Shown: positions 54,027 through 62,825, numbered from the stretch's first letter. The stretch is DNA of 64,000 bases from Paraburkholderia caffeinitolerans (GCF_902859945.1 NZ_CADIKL010000005.1:1-64000); one strand, 5' to 3'. The notes: generated by a model not told the origin, from the letters alone. A program made the numbers and translations.

Positions 54027-54772
54027 GCGCGGGAATCCTTGTTGTCCTTGGCGCCTGCCACGCCTGTCGCTCCCGCCGTGCCTTCGCGCGGCGGCAGGTA
54101 ATCGTAGAACTGCCGCTTGGGCAGCTTGCCCGTGACGAGATCGTCGAAGAGCTGGCGTGCGCGGCCGCGCAGATAAGGCGCCATCAGCGAAATGATCTGC
54201 ACGCTCACCTGGTGCAACTCGTCCTGGATCGCTTCCTGGTCGTTGTACTTGCGCGGGTTCATCACGAACTGGTACGAGAGCCAGTACGTGGCTATGACGC
54301 CGATATTGGTCGAGATCACGTCGATCTCGGCGGCCGTGGCGACCATCTCGCCGTCTTCCACGAGCTGTTCGCAGAACTGCTTCGCGAAGTGCACCTTGTG
54401 GCTGATGATCTGCTTGAAATGCATCTCCAGCGTGCGATTGCGCGCGAGCAGGTCGTTCAGGTCGCGGTAGAGGAAGCGGTAGCGCCACGTGAAATCGACC
54501 ATGTACTGCAGGTAGGCCCACATCTCGTCGATGGTGGCGCGATGGTCGTCCGGGAAACGCAGACGCTTTTCGATCTCCTGCTCGAACTGGCTGAAGATGC
54601 TGTTGATGATGTCGTCTTTGTTGCGGAAGTGGTAGTACAGGTTGCCTGGACTGATCTCCATTTCCTCGGCGATGGTCGTCGTGGTGACGTTGGGCTCGCC
54701 GATCTCGTTGAACAGTTTCAACGACAGCTCAAGAATCCGTTCGCGTGTACGGCGGGGAGGTTTTGAATCCAT
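54023..54772 (-). CDS. TetR-family transcriptional regulator
   Basis: This 249-residue regulator begins MDSKPPRRTRERILELSLKL and has the TetR helix-turn-helix VTTTTIAEEMEISPGNLYYHF at about residues 29-49. The ligand-binding part contains QYMVDFTWRYRFLYRDLNDL and is predicted all-helical. The tail after residue 220 is Ala/Gly-rich. The regulated pathway and ligand are unknown. The LOG gene is translationally coupled. A TATAAT box (54881-54876) upstream is the likely promoter -10. Confidence 0.92.
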   Translation of the reverse strand: MDSKPPRRTRERILELSLKLFNEIGEPNVTTTTIAEEMEISPGNLYYHFRNKDDIINSIFSQFEQEIEKRLRFPDDHRATIDEMWAYLQYMVDFTWRYRFLYRDLNDLLARNRTLEMHFKQIISHKVHFAKQFCEQLVEDGEMVATAAEIDVISTNIGVIATYWLSYQFVMNPRKYNDQEAIQDELHQVSVQIISLMAPYLRGRARQLFDDLVTGKLPKRQFYDYLPPREGTAGATGVAGAKDNKDSRA

Positions 54773-54875
54773 GTCGTCCGGCCTTGGAGGTGCGGCGCCG
54801 GGCCGGCAACGCTCGCGCAAGTGCGAAGCGTCGCGTGCCCGGTCGCGGGGGGTCGTATTTTAAGACTGTCGTTCG

Positions 54876-54881
54876 ATTATA
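54876..54881 (-). promoter_or_regulatory. -10 element for tetR-LOG
   Basis: On the minus strand a perfect TATAAT lies 103 bases before the tetR start. The surrounding 54855-54885 is AT-rich with imperfect dyad character, possibly a TetR operator. No clear -35. Confidence 0.45.
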
Positions 54882-54972
54882 AACCGACGCTCCTGGCGCA
54901 CAGCCGGGCCTGTCCGGCAAGCAGGACATGAACGCCGGGAAAGGGGTGTGCGGCGCGGGACCGGCCTTGCTC

Positions 54973-55668
54973 TCAGCGCGCGCCGAGCCAGTGCAGCAGC
55001 GCGGGGCCGAAGCGCGGCACGAGGATCAAACCCCAGGCCATCACGCAGGTGAGGAGCGCTAGCGTGACGGCCGCGCTGCCGAGATCCTTGGCGCGCCCCG
55101 AAAGCTCGTTGCGTTCGAGGCCGATGCGGTCGACGGCGTTTTCGATGCTCGAATTGAGCAGCTCGACGATCAGCACCAGCATCACCGAGCCGAGCAGCAG
55201 CACGCGCTCGACCGGCTCGACCGGCACCAGCACGCCAATGGGCACGAGGATCGCCGCGAGCGTGAGCTCCTGGCGAAACGCGCTTTCCTCGCGGATGGCG
55301 ACGCGAAAGCCTTTGATCGAATATTTGAGCGCGTTCCACGCGCGCATCACGCCACGGTTGCCCTTGTACGGGTTGAACGGCAGCGGGGCCAGCGGATCGT
55401 CGGGGCCCAGCGGCTCGTGCAGATGCGCGGGCTCCGGCGGCTCGAGTGCGGCGAGCGGTTCGCGAGGCGGCGCGGGGCGCTCGCCCGCGCGCGATGACGG
55501 GGGCGCTGTGGGCGCCTTGGAAGGGGATGAAGGACGTGGGGTCATAACAGACGAAGTCGATGCCGCAGTATCGCACGCGTCTTCGCCCGTTGCGCGGGGC
55601 GCGGCTGTGAGCGTCTGGCCACCGTCGTCGGTGTCGGTGGGGGCAAGCGCAGGGCGGGTGGGGGTCAT
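54973..55668 (-). CDS. dgkA: diacylglycerol kinase, DgkA type, with long N-terminal extension
   Basis: The C-terminal 120 residues match the three-helix integral membrane kinase: NALKYSIKGFRVAIREESAF, the catalytic region LIVELLNSSIENAVDRIGLE, KDLGSAAVTLALL. DgkA phosphorylates diacylglycerol to phosphatidate for lipid recycling. The 231-residue product carries about 110 extra N-terminal residues rich in Pro/Ala/Glu/Thr, against 122 in total in E. coli. An internal ATG at 55545 would shorten the extension to about 65 residues. It lies 28 bases after the GT4 gene in the same direction. Confidence 0.9.
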   Translation of the reverse strand: MTPTRPALAPTDTDDGGQTLTAAPRATGEDACDTAASTSSVMTPRPSSPSKAPTAPPSSRAGERPAPPREPLAALEPPEPAHLHEPLGPDDPLAPLPFNPYKGNRGVMRAWNALKYSIKGFRVAIREESAFRQELTLAAILVPIGVLVPVEPVERVLLLGSVMLVLIVELLNSSIENAVDRIGLERNELSGRAKDLGSAAVTLALLTCVMAWGLILVPRFGPALLHWLGAR

Positions 55669-55696
55669 CGGCTTCGCTGCGGACTGCGGGCGGCGC

Positions 55697-56728
55697 TCAG
55701 GCCGCCGCGCCCGATTCCTGCATTGCCGTGTGCGAGCGCGGCTTCAGGTGCGAAGCGAACTGCTCCGATGCGGCCGTCCACGAGAAGCGCTCGGCCCACG
55801 CGCGCGCCGTGACGCGATCGATCTTGAGCGCTTCGAGGCACGCTTCGCGCAAATCCTCGTTCATTGAGCCCGCGCCGCCTGTGCCCAGCACGTCGATCGG
55901 ACCCGTGACGGGGTAGGCGGCCACCGGCGTGCCGCAGGCAAGCGCTTCGAGCAGCACGAGGCCGAAGGTGTCGGTGCGGCTCGGGAACACGAACACGTCG
56001 GCGGCGGCATAGACCTTCGCGAGTTCGGGTTGGCTCAGCACGCCCAGATAGTTGGCCTGCGGATAACGCGACTTGAGCTCGGCGAGTGCCGGGCCTTCGC
56101 CGCAGACCCACTTCGAGCCCGGCAGATCGAGCTTCAAGAAAGCTTCGACGTTCTTCTCGACGGCCACGCGCCCGACGTAGAGGAAGATCGGGCGAGCGGT
56201 GTTGAGCACCTTCGACTCCATCGGCCGGAAGATGTCGAGGTCGACACCGCGCGTCCACAGCACGACGTTCGTGAAGCCGAACTTCTCGAGGTCGGTCTTC
56301 ACGACCGGCGTGGGCGCCATCACCGCGAGCGACGGCTTGTGGAACCAGCGCAGGAAGCGGTAAGTCGCTTCGAGTGGAATGCCGAAGCGCGCCTGCACGT
56401 ACTCGGGAAAGCGCGTGTGATAGGCGGTCGTGAACGGCAGGTCGTGATCGATGGCGTAGCGGCGCGCGGCGAGCCCGAGCGGGCCTTCGGTGGCGACGTG
56501 GATCGCATCGGGGCCGAAGGCGTCGATGCGCTTGCGCAGATGGCGCCTCGGCATCAGCGAGAGCCGGATTTCCGGGTACGTCGGGCACGGCACCGTGCGG
56601 AACTCGAGCGGCGTGAGCAATTCGACTTGATGCCCGAGCGCGATGAGCTCGCGCGTGGTGTTCTTCAGTGTCCGTACCACGCCGTTGACTTGCGGCTCCC
56701 ATGCATCGGTCACGATCATCACTTTCAT
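55697..56728 (-). CDS. family 4 glycosyltransferase (glycolipid type)
   Basis: This 343-residue GT-B enzyme has MKVMIVTDAWEPQVNGVVRT, YHTRFPEYVQARFGIP, FLYVGRVAVEKNVEAFL and the retaining motif DTFGLVLLEALACGTPVAAY. This N-terminal pattern is that of GDP-mannose or UDP-sugar dependent transferases acting on lipid acceptors such as diacylglycerol. The flanking dgkA and metallophosphoesterase genes support a role in making a membrane glycolipid. The sugar is unknown. Confidence 0.88.
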   Translation of the reverse strand: MKVMIVTDAWEPQVNGVVRTLKNTTRELIALGHQVELLTPLEFRTVPCPTYPEIRLSLMPRRHLRKRIDAFGPDAIHVATEGPLGLAARRYAIDHDLPFTTAYHTRFPEYVQARFGIPLEATYRFLRWFHKPSLAVMAPTPVVKTDLEKFGFTNVVLWTRGVDLDIFRPMESKVLNTARPIFLYVGRVAVEKNVEAFLKLDLPGSKWVCGEGPALAELKSRYPQANYLGVLSQPELAKVYAAADVFVFPSRTDTFGLVLLEALACGTPVAAYPVTGPIDVLGTGGAGSMNEDLREACLEALKIDRVTARAWAERFSWTAASEQFASHLKPRSHTAMQESGAAA

Positions 56729-56807
56729 AGGTCGTCGGCTCTCGGGTTACGTGGGTGGGAATGGCGGGTTTGCCGGATGCGGCTCAAGCGTGGTTCAAGC
56801 GCGTGGT

Positions 56808-57761
56808 TCAGGCCGCGCTCACGCGCGGCTTGCGCGCCGCGCCCTGCGCCTCGGGCGCCTGCATTACGGTCCAGTAGACGATGCGCAGTTCGCCCTCGAA
56901 GGTCTCGACGAGCGCCGAGAGGCTTTCCACCCAGTCGCCGTCGTTGCAATAGAGCATGTCGTCGATCTCGCGGATCTCGGCTTTGTGGATGTGGCCGCAG
57001 ACCACGCCGTCGCAGCCGCGACGGCGCGCTTCATCGGTCATCACGCCTTCGAACGACGAGATGAAGTTCACGGCGTTCTTGACCTGGTGCTTGAGGTACT
57101 GAGAAAGCGACCAGTACTGGAAGCCCATCCGCGCACGGACGCGGTTGAACCAGCGGTTCAGCACCAGAATCATCGTGTAGGCCGAGTCGCCGAGATAGGC
57201 GAGCCACTTGGCGTGCTGGATCACGCCATCGAAGAGATCGCCGTGCACGACCCACAGGCGCTTGCCGGCGAGCGTCGTATGGAACGCTTCCTCGCGCACG
57301 TGGATGTCACCGAACGCGAGGTTGCAGAACTGGCGCGCGCCTTCGTCGTGATTGCCGGGGATGTAGACCACCTGGGTGCCCTTGCGCGCCTTGCGCAGGA
57401 TCTTTTGCACGACGTCGTTGTGCGCCTGCGGCCAGTACCAGCCTTTGCGCAGTTGCCAGCCGTCGATGATGTCGCCCACCAGGTACAGATACTCCGACTC
57501 GTTGTGACGCAGGAAGTCGAGCAGATAGTTCGCCTGGCAGCCGCTGGTGCCCAGATGAATGTCGGAGAGCCAGATCGTCCGGTAGCGGTGCGGTGCGGGG
57601 TGATCGTCGTCGTGGGCGGCGGGCGCGGGCGCGCCATTCAGGGGCAAGGGCAGGGGCAGCGTGGGCGCCGCGGCACCCGGACCGGGGTGGAAGGCGGCGG
57701 GGTCGGCGCCCGGCGCGGTGGTCTGCCGGAATAATGAGGTCGCGGACGTCTTCTGGGCCAT
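56808..57761 (-). CDS. LpxH-like metallophosphoesterase
   Basis: This 317-residue calcineurin-like phosphoesterase has the five metal-binding motifs: WLSDIHLGT, GDIIDGW, IPGNHDEGA, VVHGDLFDG (preceded by VVH) and CGHIHKAEI. It is annotated in related genomes as UDP-2,3-diacylglucosamine diphosphatase family. Because a transferase and DgkA follow it, hydrolysis of a glycolipid or phospholipid phosphate is equally plausible. An N-terminal Pro/Ala-rich stretch of about 55 residues is not conserved. It is first in the three-gene run with GT4 and dgkA. Confidence 0.88.
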   Translation of the reverse strand: MAQKTSATSLFRQTTAPGADPAAFHPGPGAAAPTLPLPLPLNGAPAPAAHDDDHPAPHRYRTIWLSDIHLGTSGCQANYLLDFLRHNESEYLYLVGDIIDGWQLRKGWYWPQAHNDVVQKILRKARKGTQVVYIPGNHDEGARQFCNLAFGDIHVREEAFHTTLAGKRLWVVHGDLFDGVIQHAKWLAYLGDSAYTMILVLNRWFNRVRARMGFQYWSLSQYLKHQVKNAVNFISSFEGVMTDEARRRGCDGVVCGHIHKAEIREIDDMLYCNDGDWVESLSALVETFEGELRIVYWTVMQAPEAQGAARKPRVSAA

Positions 57762-57967
57762 GGCTCACGCGGCAGGTTGCAATACGCGCATTGCGCCATG
57801 AGGCCATGACGTCGACATGACAGTCACAAGAAAGTCTTGTTACGCAGTCCTTGTGAGATTCGAGGGGAGGCTGGCGGCAGCGTGGTGGTCTGCACGAACG
57901 GCAGCGTTCGCGCGACGTGCCGTGACGGTTTGATGACGTGGCGGCGTGGTCGCGCTGGCGCTTGGGC

Positions 57968-58543
57968 TTACCTCAGCACGGCGACGACGCGGGTCCCGAC
58001 GATCCGGTCGTGCAGAAACTGCCGTCCGGGCGCGAAGCGCGCGCTCACGGCCCACAACGCGAACCATGCGACCTCGAGCACGAGCGTGTGCGGCACCGAA
58101 AGATTCAGAAGCGGATGCAGCGCGAGCGGCGGCAGGAACCACAGCCAGGCAGCGAAGTAGCGCAGCGTGGCGCGGGCGAGCGAGGGCGGGGCGTTGTCGC
58201 GGCCGACTACGCGCAGGCGCCAGGTCTTCATCGGCAGCGTTTGCCCACCGCGATGCCACATGCCGACGAAATAAATGCCCGCCACGAGGGCGATCCACGC
58301 GGCCATCAGCCGATGATGGGTGTAGCCGTTGCGCTGTTGCAATACGAGGCTGAACGCGAGGCCAGCGGCAAAGATCACGCCAAAGAGCAGCACGGCTTCG
58401 TAGACGAGCGCGGCGAGCCGCCGGCGCACGGTAACGAGCGGCAAGGATGTGGGCGGTTGCGCGTCAGGCGCCGCTTCGTTTGCGGATGGCGAGCGTTGTG
58501 CAACGCTCGCGGCGGGCATGGTGGCTGAGACGGGTTCGGTCAC
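57968..58543 (-). CDS. RDD-family membrane protein
   Basis: This protein of 191 residues (GTG 58543) or 183 residues (ATG 58519) has three hydrophobic helices and the RDD signature: RLAALVYEAVLLFGVIFAAG, GQTLPMKTWRLRVVGRDNAP, LHDRIVGTRVV. The role of RDD proteins is mostly unclear; some act in cation/proton exchange. Much longer in-frame sequence upstream is Arg-rich and not believable. It is the last gene of the sigma-factor operon. A start is not well defined, as no strong ribosome-binding site is visible at either codon. Confidence 0.85.
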   Translation of the reverse strand: MTEPVSATMPAASVAQRSPSANEAAPDAQPPTSLPLVTVRRRLAALVYEAVLLFGVIFAAGLAFSLVLQQRNGYTHHRLMAAWIALVAGIYFVGMWHRGGQTLPMKTWRLRVVGRDNAPPSLARATLRYFAAWLWFLPPLALHPLLNLSVPHTLVLEVAWFALWAVSARFAPGRQFLHDRIVGTRVVAVLR

Positions 58544-58688
58544 GGCGGCGTCGCGATGCGGATAAGGGACGGGACACCGTGAGGATAAACGCGAAGCGCA
58601 GCGGTGAGTAACGCGGGAAAACGCGGGAAAACGCGCTGGCGCGCGCGAAGCGAGACGCGCACCGACGCACGGTGGCGTACAAGCGCGC

Positions 58689-59492
58689 TCAGGATCCCTT
58701 GAACGCCGCGGGCGCCTCGGCCGGCGACACCGGCACGGGAATGGCCGGCACGAAGCTGCCTGCCGCCGGGATGCTGGCCGCGAGCGCGGCAGCGGGCGGC
58801 GTCGGGAGCTGCCCGGACGTGCCCGGCTGAACCGGTTGCGCCGGCGAGGACGCGCCTCGCGCTCCCGATGCGCCGGACGCCGTGCGAGCACGCACGCCGT
58901 GCTCGCGCTCATTCACGAGCCGTCCGATGTCACGAATCTCGCTCTTGTTGCCGCTCGGCGGTGCGCTGACCACGGTGCGGCGCTTGCGCTCGCTGGCGGC
59001 GAGGTGCTCTTTCTGCTCTTCCGGAAGCTGCTGATAGGCCTTCCAGGCACGCTGGCGCGCCTGTGCAGTCATCTCCTTGGACACCTGATAGTTCTCACGC
59101 GCCACGCGGCGCTGTTCAGGCGTCATACGCACCCATTCAGTCATGCGTTCCTGGAGGCGCTTTTGCGCTTCCGGCGACATCTTCGGGTAACGTGAGGCGA
59201 TCCTCAGCCATTTGCGCTTGCGCGCGTCGCTGAAGGTGTCCCATTCGGCGGCAAAGGGCGCGAGCGCTGCGCGCTGGGCGTCCGTGAGGCGCGCCCAGGA
59301 CAGCGGGCCGGCGTTTTCGGGCTGCGCAGGCACGGCAGCCGGGGTCCCGGCAGGGGCCTGGGATTGTACCGGCGCCGCCGCGGCGGCCTCGGCGGCCGGC
59401 GTCGGATGAAAGCGCGGATACGTCGCCGCATACGCTACGAGTGCCGCGACTACGGTTCCAATGACAACGGCCAAGCCGCGCTTGTAACTCAC
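58689..59492 (-). CDS. DUF3106 domain-containing exported protein
   Basis: This 267-residue protein starts at GTG 59492 with MSYKRGLAVVIGTVVAALVA, an uncleaved or signal-type hydrophobic segment. The DUF3106 core follows: PLSWARLTDAQRAALAPFAA, KWLRIASRYPKMSPEAQKRL and EWVRMTPEQRRVARENYQ. The Leu/Pro-x-Gln repeats recall CpxP/LTXXQ stress proteins. The C-terminal 90 residues are Pro/Ala-rich. Placed behind an ECF sigma factor, it is probably an envelope-stress effector or sensor, which is inference. Confidence 0.88.
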   Translation of the reverse strand: MSYKRGLAVVIGTVVAALVAYAATYPRFHPTPAAEAAAAAPVQSQAPAGTPAAVPAQPENAGPLSWARLTDAQRAALAPFAAEWDTFSDARKRKWLRIASRYPKMSPEAQKRLQERMTEWVRMTPEQRRVARENYQVSKEMTAQARQRAWKAYQQLPEEQKEHLAASERKRRTVVSAPPSGNKSEIRDIGRLVNEREHGVRARTASGASGARGASSPAQPVQPGTSGQLPTPPAAALAASIPAAGSFVPAIPVPVSPAEAPAAFKGS

Positions 59493-59509
59493 CCCGTGAA
59501 TCCCCCGCT

Positions 59510-59947
59510 TCAGTGCGCGCGCGACAGGTACGCGTTGAACCCGTGGTCGAGGTAGGCCGTGAGCGGCAGATCGTCGCTCAGCATGGCCGCGTCGATATCG
59601 GCGAGTTCTGCGGTACGTTGTTGGTCTTCGAAATACGCAATGGCGAACAGGCCCGCGACCAGTGCCGCGAGCGGCCAGGCGAGCGCGAAGCGCGCGAGCG
59701 CGGAACGCCGGCGCGGCGGCTTGAGGCCGCCCTGCGCGATGCCGGGAAGCGTGCCCGCGCCCGCAACCGCGAACGACGGCACGCGCACGAACACCGGTTG
59801 CTCGGCTTTTTTGCGGCTCAGCGCGACCTTGCGGGCAGCGGCGAGGCGGCTGGTAGTGGCAGCGGGCAGGCCCGCGGCGCTCTCGTCGAGCGCGCGGCGC
59901 ATCGCCTGCACGAATTCTGATTCTTTATTGTCAAGGGCGGAGCTCAT
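59510..59947 (-). CDS. DUF3619-family membrane protein (possible sigma-factor regulator)
   Basis: This 145-residue protein has a helical N-terminal half (NKESEFVQAMRRALDESAAG), one transmembrane helix near residues 91-108 (FALAWPLAALVAGLFAIAYF) and a short periplasmic tail with ELADIDAAMLSDDLPLTAYL. The topology is that of a minimal anti-sigma factor, cytosolic domain, one helix and short outside part. Its ATG overlaps the stop of the sigma factor gene as ATGA. An anti-sigma role is inferred from this arrangement, not from sequence identity. Confidence 0.88.
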   Translation of the reverse strand: MSSALDNKESEFVQAMRRALDESAAGLPAATTSRLAAARKVALSRKKAEQPVFVRVPSFAVAGAGTLPGIAQGGLKPPRRRSALARFALAWPLAALVAGLFAIAYFEDQQRTAELADIDAAMLSDDLPLTAYLDHGFNAYLSRAH

Positions 59948-60507
59948 AGCGTGATTCCTTTGGCCTTGAGCGCTTGAGCCAGCGTGTGGGTGGCCCGCGA
60001 ACAGTGCGTTTTCACGCTCCCTTCGGAACAGCCCATGGCGGCGGCGGTTTCGGCGACATCCATATCTTCCCAGTAACGCATCAGAAACGCTTCCCGTTGA
60101 CGTGCCGGTAATTTCTGGACCTCTTCGTCGATCAGGTTGAGCACCTGCGCGCGTTCGATCTGCTGCTCGCTGCTTTCCGCGCCCGCCGAACCCGACTCGG
60201 CCTCGAAGGTTTCGAGAATGTCGAATTCCTCGTCCTCGGAGTTGCCGAGCGAGGAAAAGAGGCTTACCCACGTATTGCGCACCTTCTGCCGACGGAAATA
60301 GTCGTGCATCGTGTTCTGAAGGATGCGCTGGAAGAGCAGGGGTAGTTCGGCGGGTGGGCGGTCCCCGTATTTTTCCGCGAGCTTGATCATCGCGTCCTGC
60401 ACGATATCGAGCGAGGCGTCGTCGTCGCGCACGGCGTAGACCGTCTGCTTGAACGCGCGTCTTTCGACGCCCGCCAAAAAGTCGGCGAGTTCCTTTTCTG
60501 ATGCCAT
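59944..60507 (-). CDS. ECF-type RNA polymerase sigma factor
   Basis: This 187-residue sigma factor has region 2 (DIVQDAMIKLAEKYGDRPPA to PLLFQRILQNTMHDYFRRQK) and region 4 (LNLIDEEVQKLPARQREAFL, YWEDMDVAETAAAMGCSEGS, VKTHCSRATHTLAQALK). It lacks region 3 as ECF factors do. The linker between the domains is acidic and long (SEDEEFDILETFEAESGSAG). It heads the operon with DUF3619, DUF3106 and RDD genes. Its own promoter was not identified in the divergent ilv region. Confidence 0.94.
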   Translation of the reverse strand: MASEKELADFLAGVERRAFKQTVYAVRDDDASLDIVQDAMIKLAEKYGDRPPAELPLLFQRILQNTMHDYFRRQKVRNTWVSLFSSLGNSEDEEFDILETFEAESGSAGAESSEQQIERAQVLNLIDEEVQKLPARQREAFLMRYWEDMDVAETAAAMGCSEGSVKTHCSRATHTLAQALKAKGITL

Positions 60508-60933
60508 CCGTTGCAGGGCGCCGCCACCAGCGTACGCGTAATCGTTCGAAAAATGTCGTAAAGCTCGCGGATGCTAGCAAATTTTCAGGCCATCCGGTTA
60601 GCCGGCGGCCTGTGCGCTGCGTCATATCACAGTGTTGCATGCCGCGCGGGCGCCACTGGCGCGACGCAAGGCGCAGACCGCCGCGCACCGGCCCGCGAGC
60701 GGGATGGGCCTGCGCGCAACATTTATGCCCGGGATGATCGAAAACTCCATGAATTGCTTGACCGAACAAGGACTAAACGATATCGTCGATGGTTCGCAAC
60801 ATAAGTGACTTGTCTCAATTCAGGTGTGGCCCATGAGGCTCATCTGTCAACTGGACGCGCCGCTTGAACCCGAGCCACGAGCCCGGCAGAGAGCACCCGA
60901 TCAATTTTTTGCCGAAAATTCGAAAGGTGAATG
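60508..60933. other. divergent region between sigma factor and ilvI
   Basis: These 426 bases contain no protein gene I can support. The plus strand carries a good sigma-70 promoter for the ilv genes (annotated separately) followed by a leader of about 140 bases. I looked for a branched-chain-rich leader peptide with terminator (classic ilv attenuation) and did not find one. Confidence 0.5.
60758..60786 (+). promoter_or_regulatory. sigma-70 promoter for ilvI
   Basis: TTGACC (5 of 6 to -35), an exact 17-base spacer and TATCGT (4 of 6 to -10) line up. Transcription would start near 60793, about 140 bases before the ilvI start codon. Confidence 0.6.
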
Positions 60934-62709
60934 ATGAATATGCCCAGCGCGGAATTCTCCACGTCGGTCCCCCCTTCGCAAGAATCTGACTCCCAAGCTC
61001 ATACCTCCATCGGCGGAACCGTGCTGATGAAGGCGCTCGCCGACGAGCAGGTCGAATTCATTTGGGGCTACCCCGGCGGCTCGGTACTTTACATTTACGA
61101 CGAGCTGTACAAGCAGGACAAAATCGAGCACGTTCTCGTGCGCCACGAACAGGCAGCCGTGCATGCGGCCGACGCCTACGCGCGTTCGACCGGCAAGGTC
61201 GGCGTGTGTCTCGTGACCTCGGGACCTGGTGTCACCAATGCGGTGACGGGCATCGCGACGGCCTATATGGACTCGATCCCGATGGTGATCATCAGCGGCC
61301 AGGTGCCTACCGCCGCGATTGGTCAAGACGCCTTCCAGGAGTGCGACACGGTCGGCATCACGCGTCCCTGCGTGAAGCACAACTTCCTCGTGAAGGACGT
61401 GCGCGATCTCGCCGCTACCGTCAAAAAAGCTTTCTACATTGCGCGCACCGGCCGCCCCGGTCCCGTGCTGATCGACATTCCGAAGGACGTGTCGAGGACG
61501 CCGTGCGCGTATGAGCAGGTCAAGAGCATTGCGCTGCGCTCGTACAACCCGGTCACCAAGGGCCACTCGGGGCAGATCCGCAAGGCGGTTTCGCTGCTCC
61601 TGTCGGCCAAGCGTCCGTATATCTACACCGGCGGCGGCATCATCCTCGCGGATGCGTCGCGCGAACTGAACCAGTTCGCGGACCTGCTCGGCTATCCGGT
61701 CACGAACACGCTGATGGGTCTGGGCGGCTACCGCGCGAGCGACCGCAAATTCCTCGGCATGCTCGGCATGCACGGCACTTACGAAGCCAACATGGCGATG
61801 CAGCACTGCGACGTGCTGATCGCAATCGGCGCACGCTTCGACGACCGCGTGATCGGCGACCCGCATCACTTTGCCTCGACGCCGCGCAAGATCATTCATA
61901 TCGACATCGACCCGTCGTCGATCTCGAAGCGCGTGAAGGTCGATATCCCCATCGTCGGCGACGTGAAGGAAGTGCTCAAGGAGCTCATCGAGCAGCTTCA
62001 GCACGCCGAGCACGGCCCGGATACGGCGGCGCTCGCCGACTGGTGGAAGGACATCGAAGGCTGGCGCGAGAAGAACTGCCTGAAGTTCGACCGCTCGAGC
62101 GAGATCATCAAGCCGCAGTACGTGGTGGAAAAGGCGTGGGAGCTTACGGGTGGCAACGCGTTCGTGTGTTCGGACGTGGGCCAGCACCAGATGTGGGCCG
62201 CGCAGTTCTATCGCTTCAACGAGCCGCGCCGCTGGATCAACTCGGGCGGCCTCGGCACCATGGGCTTCGGCCTGCCGGCGGCGATGGGCGTGAAGATGGC
62301 GCACCCCGACTCCGACGTGCTGTGCATCACGGGCGAAGGCTCGATCCAGATGTGCATTCAGGAGCTGTCGACCTGCAAGCAGTACGACACGCCCGTGAAG
62401 ATCATTTCGCTGAACAACCGCTACCTTGGCATGGTCCGCCAGTGGCAGCAGATCGAATACAGCAAGCGCTATTCGCATTCGTACATGGATGCGCTGCCTG
62501 ACTTCGTGAAGCTCGCCGAAGCGTATGGCCACGTCGGCATGCGGATCGAAAAGACGGCTGATGTGGAGCCGGCGCTCAAGGAAGCGCTGCGCCTGAAAGA
62601 CCGCACGGTGTTCCTCGATTTCCAGACCGACCCTTCCGAGAATGTCTGGCCGATGGTACAGGCCGGCAAGGGCATCACCGAGATGCTGCTCGGCTCGGAA
62701 GACCTGTAA
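60934..62709 (+). CDS. ilvI: acetolactate synthase large (catalytic) subunit
   Basis: This 591-residue thiamin-diphosphate enzyme makes acetolactate or acetohydroxybutyrate for valine, leucine and isoleucine. WGYPGGSVLYIYDELYKQ and the catalytic Glu of VRHEQAAVHAADAYARS lie in the first domain. The ThDP-binding motif GEGSIQMCIQEL ends in LNNRYLGMVRQWQ. I prefer ATG 60934 (MNMPSAEF) over ATG 60931, since AAGG is then 6 bases away. It is followed by ilvH, the regulatory subunit, after a 116-base gap with a strong stem-loop. Confidence 0.97.
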   Translation: MNMPSAEFSTSVPPSQESDSQAHTSIGGTVLMKALADEQVEFIWGYPGGSVLYIYDELYKQDKIEHVLVRHEQAAVHAADAYARSTGKVGVCLVTSGPGVTNAVTGIATAYMDSIPMVIISGQVPTAAIGQDAFQECDTVGITRPCVKHNFLVKDVRDLAATVKKAFYIARTGRPGPVLIDIPKDVSRTPCAYEQVKSIALRSYNPVTKGHSGQIRKAVSLLLSAKRPYIYTGGGIILADASRELNQFADLLGYPVTNTLMGLGGYRASDRKFLGMLGMHGTYEANMAMQHCDVLIAIGARFDDRVIGDPHHFASTPRKIIHIDIDPSSISKRVKVDIPIVGDVKEVLKELIEQLQHAEHGPDTAALADWWKDIEGWREKNCLKFDRSSEIIKPQYVVEKAWELTGGNAFVCSDVGQHQMWAAQFYRFNEPRRWINSGGLGTMGFGLPAAMGVKMAHPDSDVLCITGEGSIQMCIQELSTCKQYDTPVKIISLNNRYLGMVRQWQQIEYSKRYSHSYMDALPDFVKLAEAYGHVGMRIEKTADVEPALKEALRLKDRTVFLDFQTDPSENVWPMVQAGKGITEMLLGSEDL

Positions 62710-62725
62710 CGGTATTCGAACGAAA

Positions 62726-62791
62726 GCCGTTGCAATCCCGCGCGGCGCGCGTCCACACAAGGGGCGCGCGGGTTCGCGGGAACGCAACGGC
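62726..62791 (+). promoter_or_regulatory. long tiered stem-loop between ilvI and ilvH
   Basis: The outer stem GCCGTTGC (62726-62733) pairs perfectly with GCAACGGC (62784-62791). A 3-by-3 internal loop follows, then CCCGCG (62737-62742) pairs with CGCGGG (62775-62780). Inside, GCGCGC (62745-62750) can pair with GCGCGC (62764-62769). There is no T-tract, so it is more likely an mRNA processing or expression-ratio element than a terminator. Confidence 0.75.
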
Positions 62792-62825
62792 GACACGCTC
62801 AACTGGATAAATCGCGGATCACATC

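Noticed and set aside
54855..54900. TetR operator as a defined palindrome
   Set aside because: The region is AT-rich with only imperfect dyad symmetry, too weak to define a site by eye. Only the TATAAT box was kept.
60793..60930. Classic ilv attenuator with leader peptide
   Set aside because: No short frame rich in Ile/Val/Leu codons followed by a terminator hairpin was found in the ilvI leader.
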